Source of the DNA: a virus
Strand: one strand, 5' to 3'
Virus record (IMG/VR): IMGVR_UViG_3300032207_000456
Coordinates: 1-35,083 of that record
Length of the DNA stretch: 35,083 nt
Shown: positions 1 through 5,616 of the stretch, piece by piece
Position numbering within the stretch: the stretch's first letter is position 1
Layout of the letters: every line of letters starts with the position of its first letter
Notes under the pieces: generated by a model
Databases searched by the model: none
What the model saw: the letters and a program-made list of their open reading frames with translations, nothing else
Told to the model about the DNA's origin: nothing
Position numbers and translations under genes: made by a program

Positions 1-119
1 GTGTTCTGTGATTTAACTCCTTTGTGTGTTTTTGGTTTGGTGGGCATCACTTTGAGGAATGATAAATGTCCCTCATCTGTTGTTACTTCGATCTTGTAAG
101 TTGCAGTCGTTGTTTCCAT
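1..119 (-). CDS. Hypothetical early protein, 3' end beyond the window
   Basis: The frame opens with ATG at 119 and has no stop before the left edge, so only the first 39 codons are visible. The peptide begins METTTATYKIEV and continues with a short stretch rich in Lys and Thr. It starts one base downstream of the stop of the preceding gene, which makes it the fourth cistron of the operon led by the promoter at about 629. I do not recognise the family. The support is the close operon spacing and the open frame; the fragment is too short for more. Confidence 0.55.
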   Translation of the reverse strand, partial: METTTATYKIEVTTDEGHLSFLKVMPTKPKTHKGVKSQN

Positions 120-120
120 A

Positions 121-297
121 TCAGTAACGAGAATCGTTGATGAATTGTCGATAGACTTGAGCAACTTCTTCCCAATGATAATCTTTTAGATCACCACACA
201 TTGACTCCATGTAATCATAAACCATACCCCAATCAGCATCGGTAGATTTGATGTAACTAGGGAGAGTCTTGAGAGCAGAGTTAAACATTGTTTGCAT
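121..297 (-). CDS. Small hypothetical protein (58 aa)
   Basis: The ATG at 297 overlaps the TGA of the upstream gene by one base (TGATG), an arrangement typical of translationally coupled phage genes. The 58-residue product begins MQTMFNSALKTLPSYIKSTD and is rich in aromatic and acidic residues, with a segment containing DWGMVYDYMESMCGDLKDYHW. The in-frame stop a few codons upstream of 297 leaves little choice of start. No catalytic motif or membrane segment is visible. It looks like one of the small host-takeover or accessory ORFs common in cyanophage early regions, but I cannot assign a function. Confidence 0.6.
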   Translation of the reverse strand: MQTMFNSALKTLPSYIKSTDADWGMVYDYMESMCGDLKDYHWEEVAQVYRQFINDSRY

Positions 298-437
298 CAG
301 AATGAAATGTTGATCTTGTTGGGAGTATCAGGACTGATAATCTCTGCTGCATTGTTGAGACCGTCAGCAGTAAATTTGCGGGCATCATCACTACTCCAGA
401 ACAGAATGGCAATGACAATCAGAGCAAAAACTTTCAT
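297..437 (-). CDS. Small membrane-anchored or secreted protein (46 aa)
   Basis: The product begins MKVFALIVIAILFWSSDDAR. A Lys is followed by about 12 hydrophobic residues and then a polar tail of about 30 residues ending NKINISF. This is the shape of a signal peptide or a single N-terminal membrane anchor with a short soluble tail. The start at 437 lies two bases after the stop of the upstream gene, and its TGA overlaps the next ATG by one base. Small hydrophobic proteins of this form recur in T4-like cyanophages, to my recollection without known function. An envelope role is inference. Confidence 0.62.
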   Translation of the reverse strand: MKVFALIVIAILFWSSDDARKFTADGLNNAAEIISPDTPNKINISF

Positions 438-439
438 GA

Positions 440-604
440 TCAAAGAGATTCGATGATGGAACGACGTGCTTCGTATGCTTGAAACTCAGAGTTGAATGTA
501 GCAATCTTAGTGAAGTCATCCTTCCAATAGATTGCCCACTTATGTGAACCCCAAACTGCTTTGATTTTGATGGGGTTGTCGATGCCAAGTGGATAAGGTT
601 GCAT
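440..604 (-). CDS. Small hypothetical early protein (54 aa)
   Basis: I chose the ATG at 604 (MQPYPLGIDNPIK) over an in-frame ATG at 637. The latter lies in the promoter region, while 604 follows the leader AAAGGAACGCAACCC with its Shine-Dalgarno-like AAAGGA. The product carries a compact pattern, IKAVWGSHKWAIYWKDDF, then TKIATFNSEFQAYEARRSI, which reads like a small alpha/beta domain with conserved Trp. It is the first cistron of a four-gene operon reaching the left edge. The same leader precedes the gene at 1243, so the two transcripts are probably expressed together. I cannot name the function. Confidence 0.65.
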   Translation of the reverse strand: MQPYPLGIDNPIKIKAVWGSHKWAIYWKDDFTKIATFNSEFQAYEARRSIIESL

Positions 605-623
605 GGGTTGCGTTCCTTTGACT

Positions 624-678
624 CTTATAGAATACACGAAAACGAGAGCAGATCAACCAAAAGTGGACACCTTAGCGA
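624..678 (-). promoter_or_regulatory. Early sigma70-like promoter for the 1-604 operon
   Basis: On the minus strand TTGATC (651-656) is followed after 16 bases by TATTCT (629-634), with TATAAG directly after it. The leader then runs AGAGTCAAAGGAACG into the gene start at 604. A block AGGTGTCCACT, with TCGCTA at 673-678, lies where the related promoters at 1312 and 5611 carry TTGACA or TTGAGA, 38 bases from the -10. The upstream box overlaps the stop codon of the preceding gene (672-674). Confidence 0.65.
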
Positions 679-1004
679 CTGGCACAATAGTTGTTGTAAA
701 GAACCTGCTCTAAAGTATATGCTTCATTTTCTCTCTCTTCATCATCAAATTGCCCATTTTCATTTTGAACAACGTGAACCAATTCATGCAGCAATGTGGT
801 GATATAGTCCTTTTCATTCAGATCATTGTGAATCTGAACAAATTGCTCATCACCATTAACCTCAGTGAATCCGAAGGCATTATCATCACTTAGGTCAGTG
901 TGATAAACCTCAACGTCACTGTCAATCTCATATTTGGTTGTAAAGAACTCGAACACACTTTGAGTGAGATGAGTGTGCTTAGATTTGCCAGAAGTGAATA
1001 ACAT
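672..1004 (-). CDS. Small HExxH zinc-metallopeptidase-like protein
   Basis: This 110-residue protein contains HELVH at residues 73-77 within TTLLHELVHVVQ, followed at about residue 94 by Glu in ENEAY. HExxH supplies two zinc-binding His and a catalytic Glu in zincins; a downstream Glu as third ligand would fit gluzincin or SprT-like arrangements. The N-terminal half is acidic with predicted beta character. There is no signal peptide, so action would be cytoplasmic. Its ATG overlaps the TGA of the preceding gene by one base. The protein is very short for a peptidase, so it could be a minimal protease, an inactive relative or a structural zinc protein. Substrate unknown. Confidence 0.62.
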   Translation of the reverse strand: MLFTSGKSKHTHLTQSVFEFFTTKYEIDSDVEVYHTDLSDDNAFGFTEVNGDEQFVQIHNDLNEKDYITTLLHELVHVVQNENGQFDDEERENEAYTLEQVLYNNYCASR

Positions 1005-1243
1005 CAGAAGGAGATTGCAAAGTTACCGAGATTGTCTTGAGTTACTGTCTCTTTACCTGATAACATGCTGCGATCCCAATCTACAATCCAGCAATCTATA
1101 TCCTCTTCAATAACAACAAACCCGAAACATCCAGGAACAGGCATCATATATTTGCCATGAGATTCTGCCTGTCTGGCACTGGAGAATCCGCGGGCATTGA
1201 TTGCCCAATCCTTGCCAAAATAAACACAGATGAAGTCTCGCAT
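1004..1243 (-). CDS. Hypothetical early protein (79 aa)
   Basis: The product begins MRDFICVYFGKDWAINARGF and looks like a small globular alpha/beta protein, with a central PVPGCFGFVVIEEDIDCWIVDW segment. It is the first gene after the promoter at 1268-1295. Its ATG at 1243 follows the leader AAAGGAACGGAACCC, almost identical to that of the gene starting at 604. The next gene is coupled by a TGATG overlap. I do not recognise the family. Confidence 0.62.
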   Translation of the reverse strand: MRDFICVYFGKDWAINARGFSSARQAESHGKYMMPVPGCFGFVVIEEDIDCWIVDWDRSMLSGKETVTQDNLGNFAISF

Positions 1244-1267
1244 GGGTTCCGTTCCTTTGACTCTTAT

Positions 1268-1327
1268 AGAATACAGGAAAACGGGTCCAGATCAACCGAT
1301 AGTGGACAGTTTGTCAAAGTGTCCACT
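1268..1327 (-). promoter_or_regulatory. Early promoter with dual -35 boxes and a hairpin
   Basis: On the minus strand TATTCT (1268-1273) is preceded by TTGATC (1290-1295) at 16 bases and by a perfect TTGACA (1312-1317) at 38 bases. The two boxes are therefore 22 bases apart. TTGACA lies in the 11-base loop of a perfect 8-bp inverted repeat (AGTGGACA at 1320-1327 with TGTCCACT at 1301-1308). The leader after the -10 matches that of the promoter at 629. The remaining space up to 1431 holds no ORF I can support. Confidence 0.65.
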
Positions 1328-1431
1328 AGTGCTAGCAAGGGATCTCAGGGTAACATAAACTGATTTTCTTGTATTTTAACCTGAGATGGGCATCAGATCG
1401 TCCCCGACAATCAAACTATAGAAAAAACAGT

Positions 1432-1755
1432 TTATTTGTTCCACAGGTGCTCTGTTTTCATTGCGATCCAACCAAGACCACAAATTGCTGCGACAGGTAC
1501 AATAATCCACCAGAACTCCATGATCAACCAAGTTGCAAAAACTATGCAACCAAGTATAAACCAACCTCCCATATCTCCAGCATCAGAGAGTAGAGAACCT
1601 CCATCCGAAACTTGTCTCAAATTGATGATTTGTTGAACATCACCATGCTTTGCATAGATTTGTTGTTCAGCACCACTAAAAGATGCTGCTTCAACTGTTG
1701 TTGTAATTTGTCCAACTCTTGAGTTTACAAATACATTTGCTTTCCAAGTTGCCAT
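1432..1755 (-). CDS. Small membrane protein with N-terminal soluble domain
   Basis: I start at the ATG at 1755 (MATWKANVFVNSRVGQ) because GGAGG lies at the right distance upstream; the TTG two codons earlier is a poorer choice. Residues 1-52 form a polar domain with a pattern (VFVNSRVGQITTTVEAASF, then SGAEQQIYAKHGDVQQIINL) resembling small phage domains that end in an N-x-R motif. About residues 64-100 contain two adjacent hydrophobic segments (GGWFILGCIVFATWLIMEFW and IIVPVAAICGLGWIAM), which suggests a hairpin membrane anchor with both ends on one side. It is the last gene of the operon starting at 3108. Function unknown. Confidence 0.65.
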   Translation of the reverse strand: MATWKANVFVNSRVGQITTTVEAASFSGAEQQIYAKHGDVQQIINLRQVSDGGSLLSDAGDMGGWFILGCIVFATWLIMEFWWIIVPVAAICGLGWIAMKTEHLWNK

Positions 1756-1758
1756 CAA

Positions 1759-2145
1759 TCAATCCTCCCAATGTTCATAAGACCATTTGTTATTTGTCAC
1801 AGAGTAGTATACATCTTTGATGCCACAATCTCTGAGATATGCCTCACAAACTGGGCAAGGTCTTGCCATTCTTAATTCATCCTGATTGTGTCCACCCAAA
1901 CGTGCAACGACGATCTTATCTCCTTCCTCTTTTGCTTTAATTAAGGCAGACAATTCTGCATGAAGATAGATCTTACAAGGTCTTCCCACTTTCTGCGCCC
2001 AATGTGCTTGAGTTGGATGAGTTTTCTTCTCATTGTTGGTAGCACAAGTGATAACCCTGTTCTTTTTGAGTAACACAGCACCAACCTTCTTTTTAGATGG
2101 TGATGATGCTGCGATCTCAGTTGCAAGTTTGAATAGACTTTCCAT
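1759..2145 (-). CDS. Deoxycytidylate/cytidine-deaminase-like zinc enzyme
   Basis: From the ATG at 2145 the product is 128 residues. HAE at 62-64 and PCPVC at 96-100 are the hallmark of the cytidine deaminase superfamily: one His and two Cys bind zinc and Glu64 shuttles protons. dCMP deaminase makes dUMP for thymidylate synthesis, a usual T4-like phage function. This protein is shorter than T4 dCMP deaminase (about 190 aa), and the segment between strand two and HAE is compact, so a free nucleoside or another cytosine-containing substrate is possible. ATGA overlap couples it to the upstream gene. A TTG start two codons earlier is less likely. Confidence 0.8.
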   Translation of the reverse strand: MESLFKLATEIAASSPSKKKVGAVLLKKNRVITCATNNEKKTHPTQAHWAQKVGRPCKIYLHAELSALIKAKEEGDKIVVARLGGHNQDELRMARPCPVCEAYLRDCGIKDVYYSVTNNKWSYEHWED

Positions 2146-2444
2146 CAGCAATCCGACGACGAAAGTTCATCATCACTATTATTCCAGAAATCTTCCCAGT
2201 CTGCACCATTTGCTTCTGTGACTGCATTTAACTTATCAAGCAGCATTGAACACTTTTTCTCATATCTTGCAAAGTATTCATGACTACCACGGACCTCTGC
2301 AATAATATCATCAAACAGTTCTTCCATTGATGTTTCTTCGTCTGAAATATAGTCAAAGATGACATCATTTAGACGTTCACGACGTTGTTGAGCGTAAGTC
2401 ATTGAATTGTAGTCCATAGGTGTTTGAATGGTAGGATAACACAT
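2145..2444 (-). CDS. Acidic hypothetical protein (99 aa)
   Basis: The product begins MCYPTIQTPMDYNSMTYAQQ and is dominated by acidic helices, including DVIFDYISDEETSMEELFDD, ending in a Ser/Asp-rich tail with SDDELSSSDC. No catalytic motif is visible. The strong negative charge and helical pattern would fit a small binding or inhibitor protein, but that is inference. It sits third in the 3108 operon, six bases after the preceding stop, and its TGA overlaps the deaminase ATG. Confidence 0.62.
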   Translation of the reverse strand: MCYPTIQTPMDYNSMTYAQQRRERLNDVIFDYISDEETSMEELFDDIIAEVRGSHEYFARYEKKCSMLLDKLNAVTEANGADWEDFWNNSDDELSSSDC

Positions 2445-2450
2445 TGTAAT

Positions 2451-2885
2451 TTAGCAAGCAAGAGCACCTTCAGGGATAACTTCTTTCTTTCCGAAGTTAT
2501 CATCCCAACTGCGAGTATTATAGCAGACCCATTCACCATTGCGGTAAATGTATCCATACTCTTCACCATCTTCGATGAATTGTTTTACATTCTTATCAAG
2601 ACGAGGAGGACAATCCTCACCACGTTGTGCATAGTATTGTGGACCATATTCTTCTGCTTCTTTATTCTCAATCACATATGGAGCAAGTTGCTTACCAGTC
2701 CAACGATCTTTTGTCCAGACAGATGAACAATCACCACCATCAATCAGTTCAGAAACTTTCTCTTTGGTGTTGTAATGTGTGTTCAGGATGCGACCAGTCC
2801 AGGAAGGATAACCATCCCAATGTTGATAGATTGACAGGATAGAATCGTCTGCGAGTTGAATACCAATGCGAGAACGAGTGCCCAT
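2451..2885 (-). CDS. Conserved phage hypothetical protein, MGTRSRIG type
   Basis: The 144-residue product begins MGTRSRIGIQLADDSILSIY and continues HWDGYPSWTGRIL, a signature I know from many phage and some bacterial conserved hypothetical proteins. The GTRSRIG start and the HWDGYP segment are the conserved core. The C-terminal half is rich in Tyr, Trp and acidic residues. No enzymatic assignment is established as far as I know. It is second in the operon led by the promoter at 3131-3158. Confidence 0.68.
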   Translation of the reverse strand: MGTRSRIGIQLADDSILSIYQHWDGYPSWTGRILNTHYNTKEKVSELIDGGDCSSVWTKDRWTGKQLAPYVIENKEAEEYGPQYYAQRGEDCPPRLDKNVKQFIEDGEEYGYIYRNGEWVCYNTRSWDDNFGKKEVIPEGALAC

Positions 2886-2922
2886 GATGAAGAAGAATTA
2901 GATGAAAATGTGAGAGTGAAGA

Positions 2923-3108
2923 TCACTCAAAAGATGGAATCTTTGCTTTTGCTTCTGCTGCATACTTTTCAGCATAAACACCAGCAATCCACTCAGTTTC
3001 GAGTTGTGTTGGTTGATCACCGTATCCAATTTGTGGACCGTTATCAGTCTTCCGACCGACCCACATACGTTGACGTGTCTTAACGCAGGATGCTTGAGAG
3101 AGAATCAT
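2923..3108 (-). CDS. Small hypothetical early protein (61 aa)
   Basis: The product begins MILSQASCVKTRQRMWVGRK and has a middle segment rich in Gly, Gln and aromatics, with a C-terminal helix (TEWIAGVYAEKYAAEAKAK). It is the first cistron after the promoter at 3131-3158, with a leader GTCAAAGGGACACACA directly before the ATG. No motif is diagnostic and I do not recognise the family. Confidence 0.58.
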   Translation of the reverse strand: MILSQASCVKTRQRMWVGRKTDNGPQIGYGDQPTQLETEWIAGVYAEKYAAEAKAKIPSFE

Positions 3109-3130
3109 TGTGTGTCCCTTTGACTTCTAT

Positions 3131-3171
3131 AGTATAAGGCACAGAGAGGCACCTACAAGGGTCTCTGTGCC
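3131..3171 (-). promoter_or_regulatory. Early promoter nested in a terminator-like hairpin
   Basis: On the minus strand TTGTAG (3153-3158) precedes TATACT (3131-3136) by 16 bases. A perfect 10-bp inverted repeat (GGCACAGAGA at 3162-3171, TCTCTGTGCC at 3138-3147, 14-base loop) holds the -35 box in its loop and ends directly before TTATACTAT. It lies just after the stop of the gene at 3179-4063, so it could end that transcript and start the next. Confidence 0.6.
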
Positions 3172-3178
3172 ACTTGTT

Positions 3179-4063
3179 TCACCGTCCAGGTGTCTGCCAC
3201 CGTTTGGGCATGTTAAAGTTGTTCATGGAGAAAATCTCACGGTCTACAAGTTTAACAATTTGACCAGATTCATCAGCAATAGTGAACCCTTCCTGCTTGA
3301 TTTGCAGAGAACCAATGAAAGATTTGGGACAGTTTGTGATCTTGAGACTATCCATCAGATCCTCTTTCATCTCGATCACAGTGAGATAAAGACCAGCAAG
3401 TCTGGGACAATCAAACACCAGCGTCAGCAATTCATAGGTGAGTTCTTTACCCTCACGGATGAAAGCATTGATGATTTTCTTACAGCAATCTGCTGTACGT
3501 TTGTCCAGAAAATTGACATCAGTGGTGTCAATCTGTGGTGTTTCAGGACTTCTCATCCAATCAACACAAGGTTGCACCCACTTGACTTTCTGATTATCAT
3601 CAAAATGCTCTTTAAGTGGAGATGCTACAGCATCACGCAGATCATTCTCTGCAAAGTATTCTGTATGAGGTGCAACAATGAACTTTTGAGTTACAACTTC
3701 TGGAAACTCATAAGTGATAGTATTCTGAGTGAAGATAGTTCCTGCACCCCAACCCAAGAAATCACCTTGGAAAATCCTATCAGTGCGAGGAAGGAAGTTG
3801 TAAGCAAGATGCAAAATCTCTGCCATCTCATCCTCATAGAAGAAGTCAATCTCCTCATGAGAGTGAGCAATACGGATCTTTTTCTTATTGAAAACTGCTT
3901 TATTGCCAACAAAGAATGTGCCAGTGGCAGGATCTTTGCCCCAAACAATAGCAATACCATCCATCTTCACACTAGCATGTGTGAAATTGTAGAGTAGATT
4001 GATGGCAGAAAGATCACCAGTCAGAATGGTGTCTTCAGGATGCTCTTGATGTTTGTTTTGCAT
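3179..4063 (-). CDS. Nucleotidyltransferase-like protein with KxDG motif
   Basis: The 294-residue protein has KMDG at residues 33-36 inside HASVKMDGIAIVWG, followed by TFFVGNKAVFNKKK (about 50-62). Later come IFQGDFLG (about 97-104) and FTQNTITYEFP. This order resembles a family of T4-like phage proteins (to my memory annotated DUF6267) with KWDG, FFVAKKGIFNK and IQGDLMF signatures. KxDG is motif I of ATP-dependent ligases and capping enzymes, where Lys takes the nucleotide; the QGDF segment may correspond to a later ligase motif. Ligase or nucleotidylation activity is inference. It is a single-gene unit behind the promoter at 4084-4134. Confidence 0.6.
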   Translation of the reverse strand: MQNKHQEHPEDTILTGDLSAINLLYNFTHASVKMDGIAIVWGKDPATGTFFVGNKAVFNKKKIRIAHSHEEIDFFYEDEMAEILHLAYNFLPRTDRIFQGDFLGWGAGTIFTQNTITYEFPEVVTQKFIVAPHTEYFAENDLRDAVASPLKEHFDDNQKVKWVQPCVDWMRSPETPQIDTTDVNFLDKRTADCCKKIINAFIREGKELTYELLTLVFDCPRLAGLYLTVIEMKEDLMDSLKITNCPKSFIGSLQIKQEGFTIADESGQIVKLVDREIFSMNNFNMPKRWQTPGR

Positions 4064-4083
4064 GTTTTCTTGTGACTGAAGTC

Positions 4084-4134
4084 AGTATAGGGCAGAGTGA
4101 GGGCAGAGTCAGGGCAGAGTGGGCACCTTGTCAA
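4084..4134 (-). promoter_or_regulatory. Early promoter with a 39-base spacer built of 11-bp repeats
   Basis: On the minus strand a perfect TTGACA (4129-4134) is separated from TATACT (4084-4089) by 39 bases. Removing two of the three 11-bp repeats in the spacer would leave exactly 17 bases. A weaker box CTGACT (4107-4112), created by a base difference in the middle repeat, lies 17 bases from the -10 and may be the working -35. The promoter serves the KxDG gene at 3179-4063. I see no small gene in 4135-4231. Confidence 0.65.
4089..4121 (-). repeat. Three tandem 11-bp repeats in a promoter spacer
   Basis: Plus-strand units are AGGGCAGAGTG (4089-4099), AGGGCAGAGTC (4100-4110) and AGGGCAGAGTG (4111-4121). 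Only the last base of the middle unit differs. The array lies wholly between the -35-like and -10 boxes of the promoter for the gene at 3179-4063. Confidence 0.9.
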
Positions 4135-4231
4135 CTGTCACATCTTGATCATTGCTTCGATAATAGTTGATGTTAAATGTGTTCCCCAATGAAGAAACCA
4201 GACGAATGATGATACAAACAGCAGTTTTTCT

Positions 4232-4783
4232 TTAGAAGTCAAGATAACCCTCGATTGCTTTGTTGATAGCCTTAGACAAAGATGTGGGTGGTTCAATGAC
4301 ATCAAAGTCACCCAGATCACACTCGTAATAGTCACCGAGTTTGAGTTCAATCATAGCACCGTCAGCACCATCAGTGTAGAGAGATCGTGCTTTCTCGTCA
4401 TCAACAATCACCACACGACGTGCAGTAAGATCAATCACCATCATGTAGTCGAAAGTTTTCAGTTGCTTGAAATCTTCGACAGTCTTCTTCTCACTCAGGA
4501 AAGACTTGACCTTAAACTTTTTAGTGGCATGAATGTCCTTACGTTTGTAGAACAAATTCTTACCCATCTTCAGTTCTACTTTCTTATCACCGAAGAGAAA
4601 ATCATATCCAGTTTGATCAACACGTTCAAGATCTGAGAACTTTGCGATTGCTTTTTCTACAGCAGTTGCACGGGCAAAGTTATCAGCATTGGAAGAGAAT
4701 CCTTTGTCATTGTAGAGAGAATCAACCACACCGAAGATCTTACCCCAGTCAGTTTTTGTTTCCAGAGAATCAATCAGGTGCAT
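4232..4783 (-). CDS. Probable PD-(D/E)XK nuclease
   Basis: From ATG 4783 (MHLIDSLETKTDWG) the product is 183 residues; an in-frame ATG at 4828 would add 15. Residues 58-73, TGYDFLFGDKKVELKM, give D61, E70 and K72 with the spacing of the PD-(D/E)XK fold: an Asp at the end of one strand and E-x-K on the next. An upstream Glu in AVEKAIAKF could be the helix-A acid. A second beta-rich half contains DYMMVIDLTARRVVIVDD. The architecture suits a small endonuclease or Holliday-junction-type enzyme. Overlap with the preceding gene is 14 bases. Host-DNA breakdown or recombination are both possible. Confidence 0.6.
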   Translation of the reverse strand: MHLIDSLETKTDWGKIFGVVDSLYNDKGFSSNADNFARATAVEKAIAKFSDLERVDQTGYDFLFGDKKVELKMGKNLFYKRKDIHATKKFKVKSFLSEKKTVEDFKQLKTFDYMMVIDLTARRVVIVDDEKARSLYTDGADGAMIELKLGDYYECDLGDFDVIEPPTSLSKAINKAIEGYLDF

Positions 4784-4991
4784 CGTTTTGTTTGGAGAAA
4801 GTTTTTTCGGTGATAGACTGCATGTCACTCAGAGACTGTAATTCTTTGAGATGCCATGATGTGAGGTTTGCGATGGCATGGTTCATACAGTGCTGAAGAA
4901 CCTCTGCCCCATCATCATACTCACATAGTTCACAGAATGTGTCTGTAAACCACTTTTCGTATTCTTTCTTAACCTTGTCAGGAGTTTGCAA
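4770..4991 (-). CDS. Small hypothetical protein (73 aa)
   Basis: The product begins MQTPDKVKKEYEKWFTDTFC. It is mainly helical and acidic, with three Cys (FCELC and QHCMN) and a His (QHCMNHAIAN), which could coordinate a metal but match no motif I know. It overlaps both neighbours by 14 bases, as expected in a tightly packed phage operon. It is third in the 5543 operon. Function unknown. Confidence 0.55.
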   Translation of the reverse strand: MQTPDKVKKEYEKWFTDTFCELCEYDDGAEVLQHCMNHAIANLTSWHLKELQSLSDMQSITEKTFSKQNDAPD

Positions 4992-5160
4992 GGTCTTCTA
5001 CCATTTGAATGTTGGCATATGTTTCAGAATATGCTAGATCCCACAATTCAGTAAGAATTGCATCATATTCTTTGTAACTTTCCCCATCAACGATACTGTT
5101 CACCTGTTGTTTGCGAACAGCATCGAAGACAAGTTTCCATTGATGATGATTAAGTTTCAT
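4978..5160 (-). CDS. Small hypothetical protein (60 aa)
   Basis: Two starts are possible: ATG 5172, overlapping the preceding stop as ATGA, and ATG 5160. I favour 5160 (MKLNHHQWKLVFDAVRKQQV) because GAGGA lies about seven bases upstream of it. The product is helical, with segments NHHQWKLVFDAVRKQQVNS and EYDAILTELWDLAYSETY. Helical pairs like this occur in small DNA- or protein-binding factors, but there is no diagnostic motif. It is the second gene in the 5543 operon and overlaps the next gene by 14 bases. Confidence 0.55.
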   Translation of the reverse strand: MKLNHHQWKLVFDAVRKQQVNSIVDGESYKEYDAILTELWDLAYSETYANIQMVEDLANS

Positions 5161-5168
5161 TTTTTTCC

Positions 5169-5543
5169 TCATTTCATATACAGATAACCACCTGCCCAAT
5201 CTGCATTGGCAAGCAACCATTCACGGTCACTAATGATGCAAAGATTGAAACGAATACCTTTTGCGGGTGCTTTGAATGATGCTGCTTTGTAAACATCACC
5301 AGTCTTTTTATCAACAAAGGCGTGAACACTACGGGAACCAGCACCAGTCTCCATGATGATTTTGTGATACTTACGTCCACTCTCAATGTAGAACTTGTAG
5401 TCATCAGACCTACGATTGTTCTTACCTTTGAAGTTATCAAGCAACGCATCACACAGCATCAAAGTGTACTTACGCACGTTCAATTCAATCGTGTTCCGTG
5501 CATCTTGCGTTGCAACGTAGTCAGAAAATGTCTGAGTGGTCAT
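5169..5543 (-). CDS. Conserved cyanophage hypothetical protein (124 aa)
   Basis: The product begins MTTQTFSDYVATQDARNTIE. Its second half contains SRSVHAFVDKKTGDVYKAAS and FKAPAKGIRFNL, a core I recall from many T4-like cyanophages as a conserved hypothetical. The pattern (FYIESGRKYHKIIMETG, then SVHAFVD, then DVYKAASFK) suggests a small beta-sheet domain. It is the first gene after the promoter at 5567-5616. No function is established to my knowledge. Confidence 0.68.
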   Translation of the reverse strand: MTTQTFSDYVATQDARNTIELNVRKYTLMLCDALLDNFKGKNNRRSDDYKFYIESGRKYHKIIMETGAGSRSVHAFVDKKTGDVYKAASFKAPAKGIRFNLCIISDREWLLANADWAGGYLYMK

Positions 5544-5566
5544 GCCGTTGTTCCTTTGACTCTTTT

Positions 5567-5616
5567 AATATACATGATTTTTAGTGCCATGGGGAGAATG
5601 GTGGACACTCTCTCAA
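5567..5616 (-). promoter_or_regulatory. Early promoter with distant -35 box
   Basis: On the minus strand TATATT (5567-5572) is followed by the common leader AAAGAGTCAAAGGAACA before the ATG at 5543. TTGAGA (5611-5616) lies 38 bases upstream of the -10 and is followed by GAGTGTCCACC, matching the block found at the promoters at 1312 and 4129. No good -35 box lies at 16-18 bases. The distant box overlaps the last codons of the upstream oxygenase gene. Confidence 0.5.

Noticed and set aside
391-588. Minus-strand frame of 65 codons overlapping the gene at 440-604
   Set aside because: It is in another frame, has no ribosome site and covers the real starts of two coupled genes.
3110-3997. Long plus-strand open frame (295 codons)
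   Set aside because: It is antisense to the KxDG gene, overlaps promoter and leader DNA at its start, and its product has no recognisable pattern, whereas the minus-strand frame has clear motifs.
4138-4350. Minus-strand frame of 70 codons after the nuclease gene
   Set aside because: Most of it lies in another frame of the nuclease C-terminus, and it has no ribosome site of its own.
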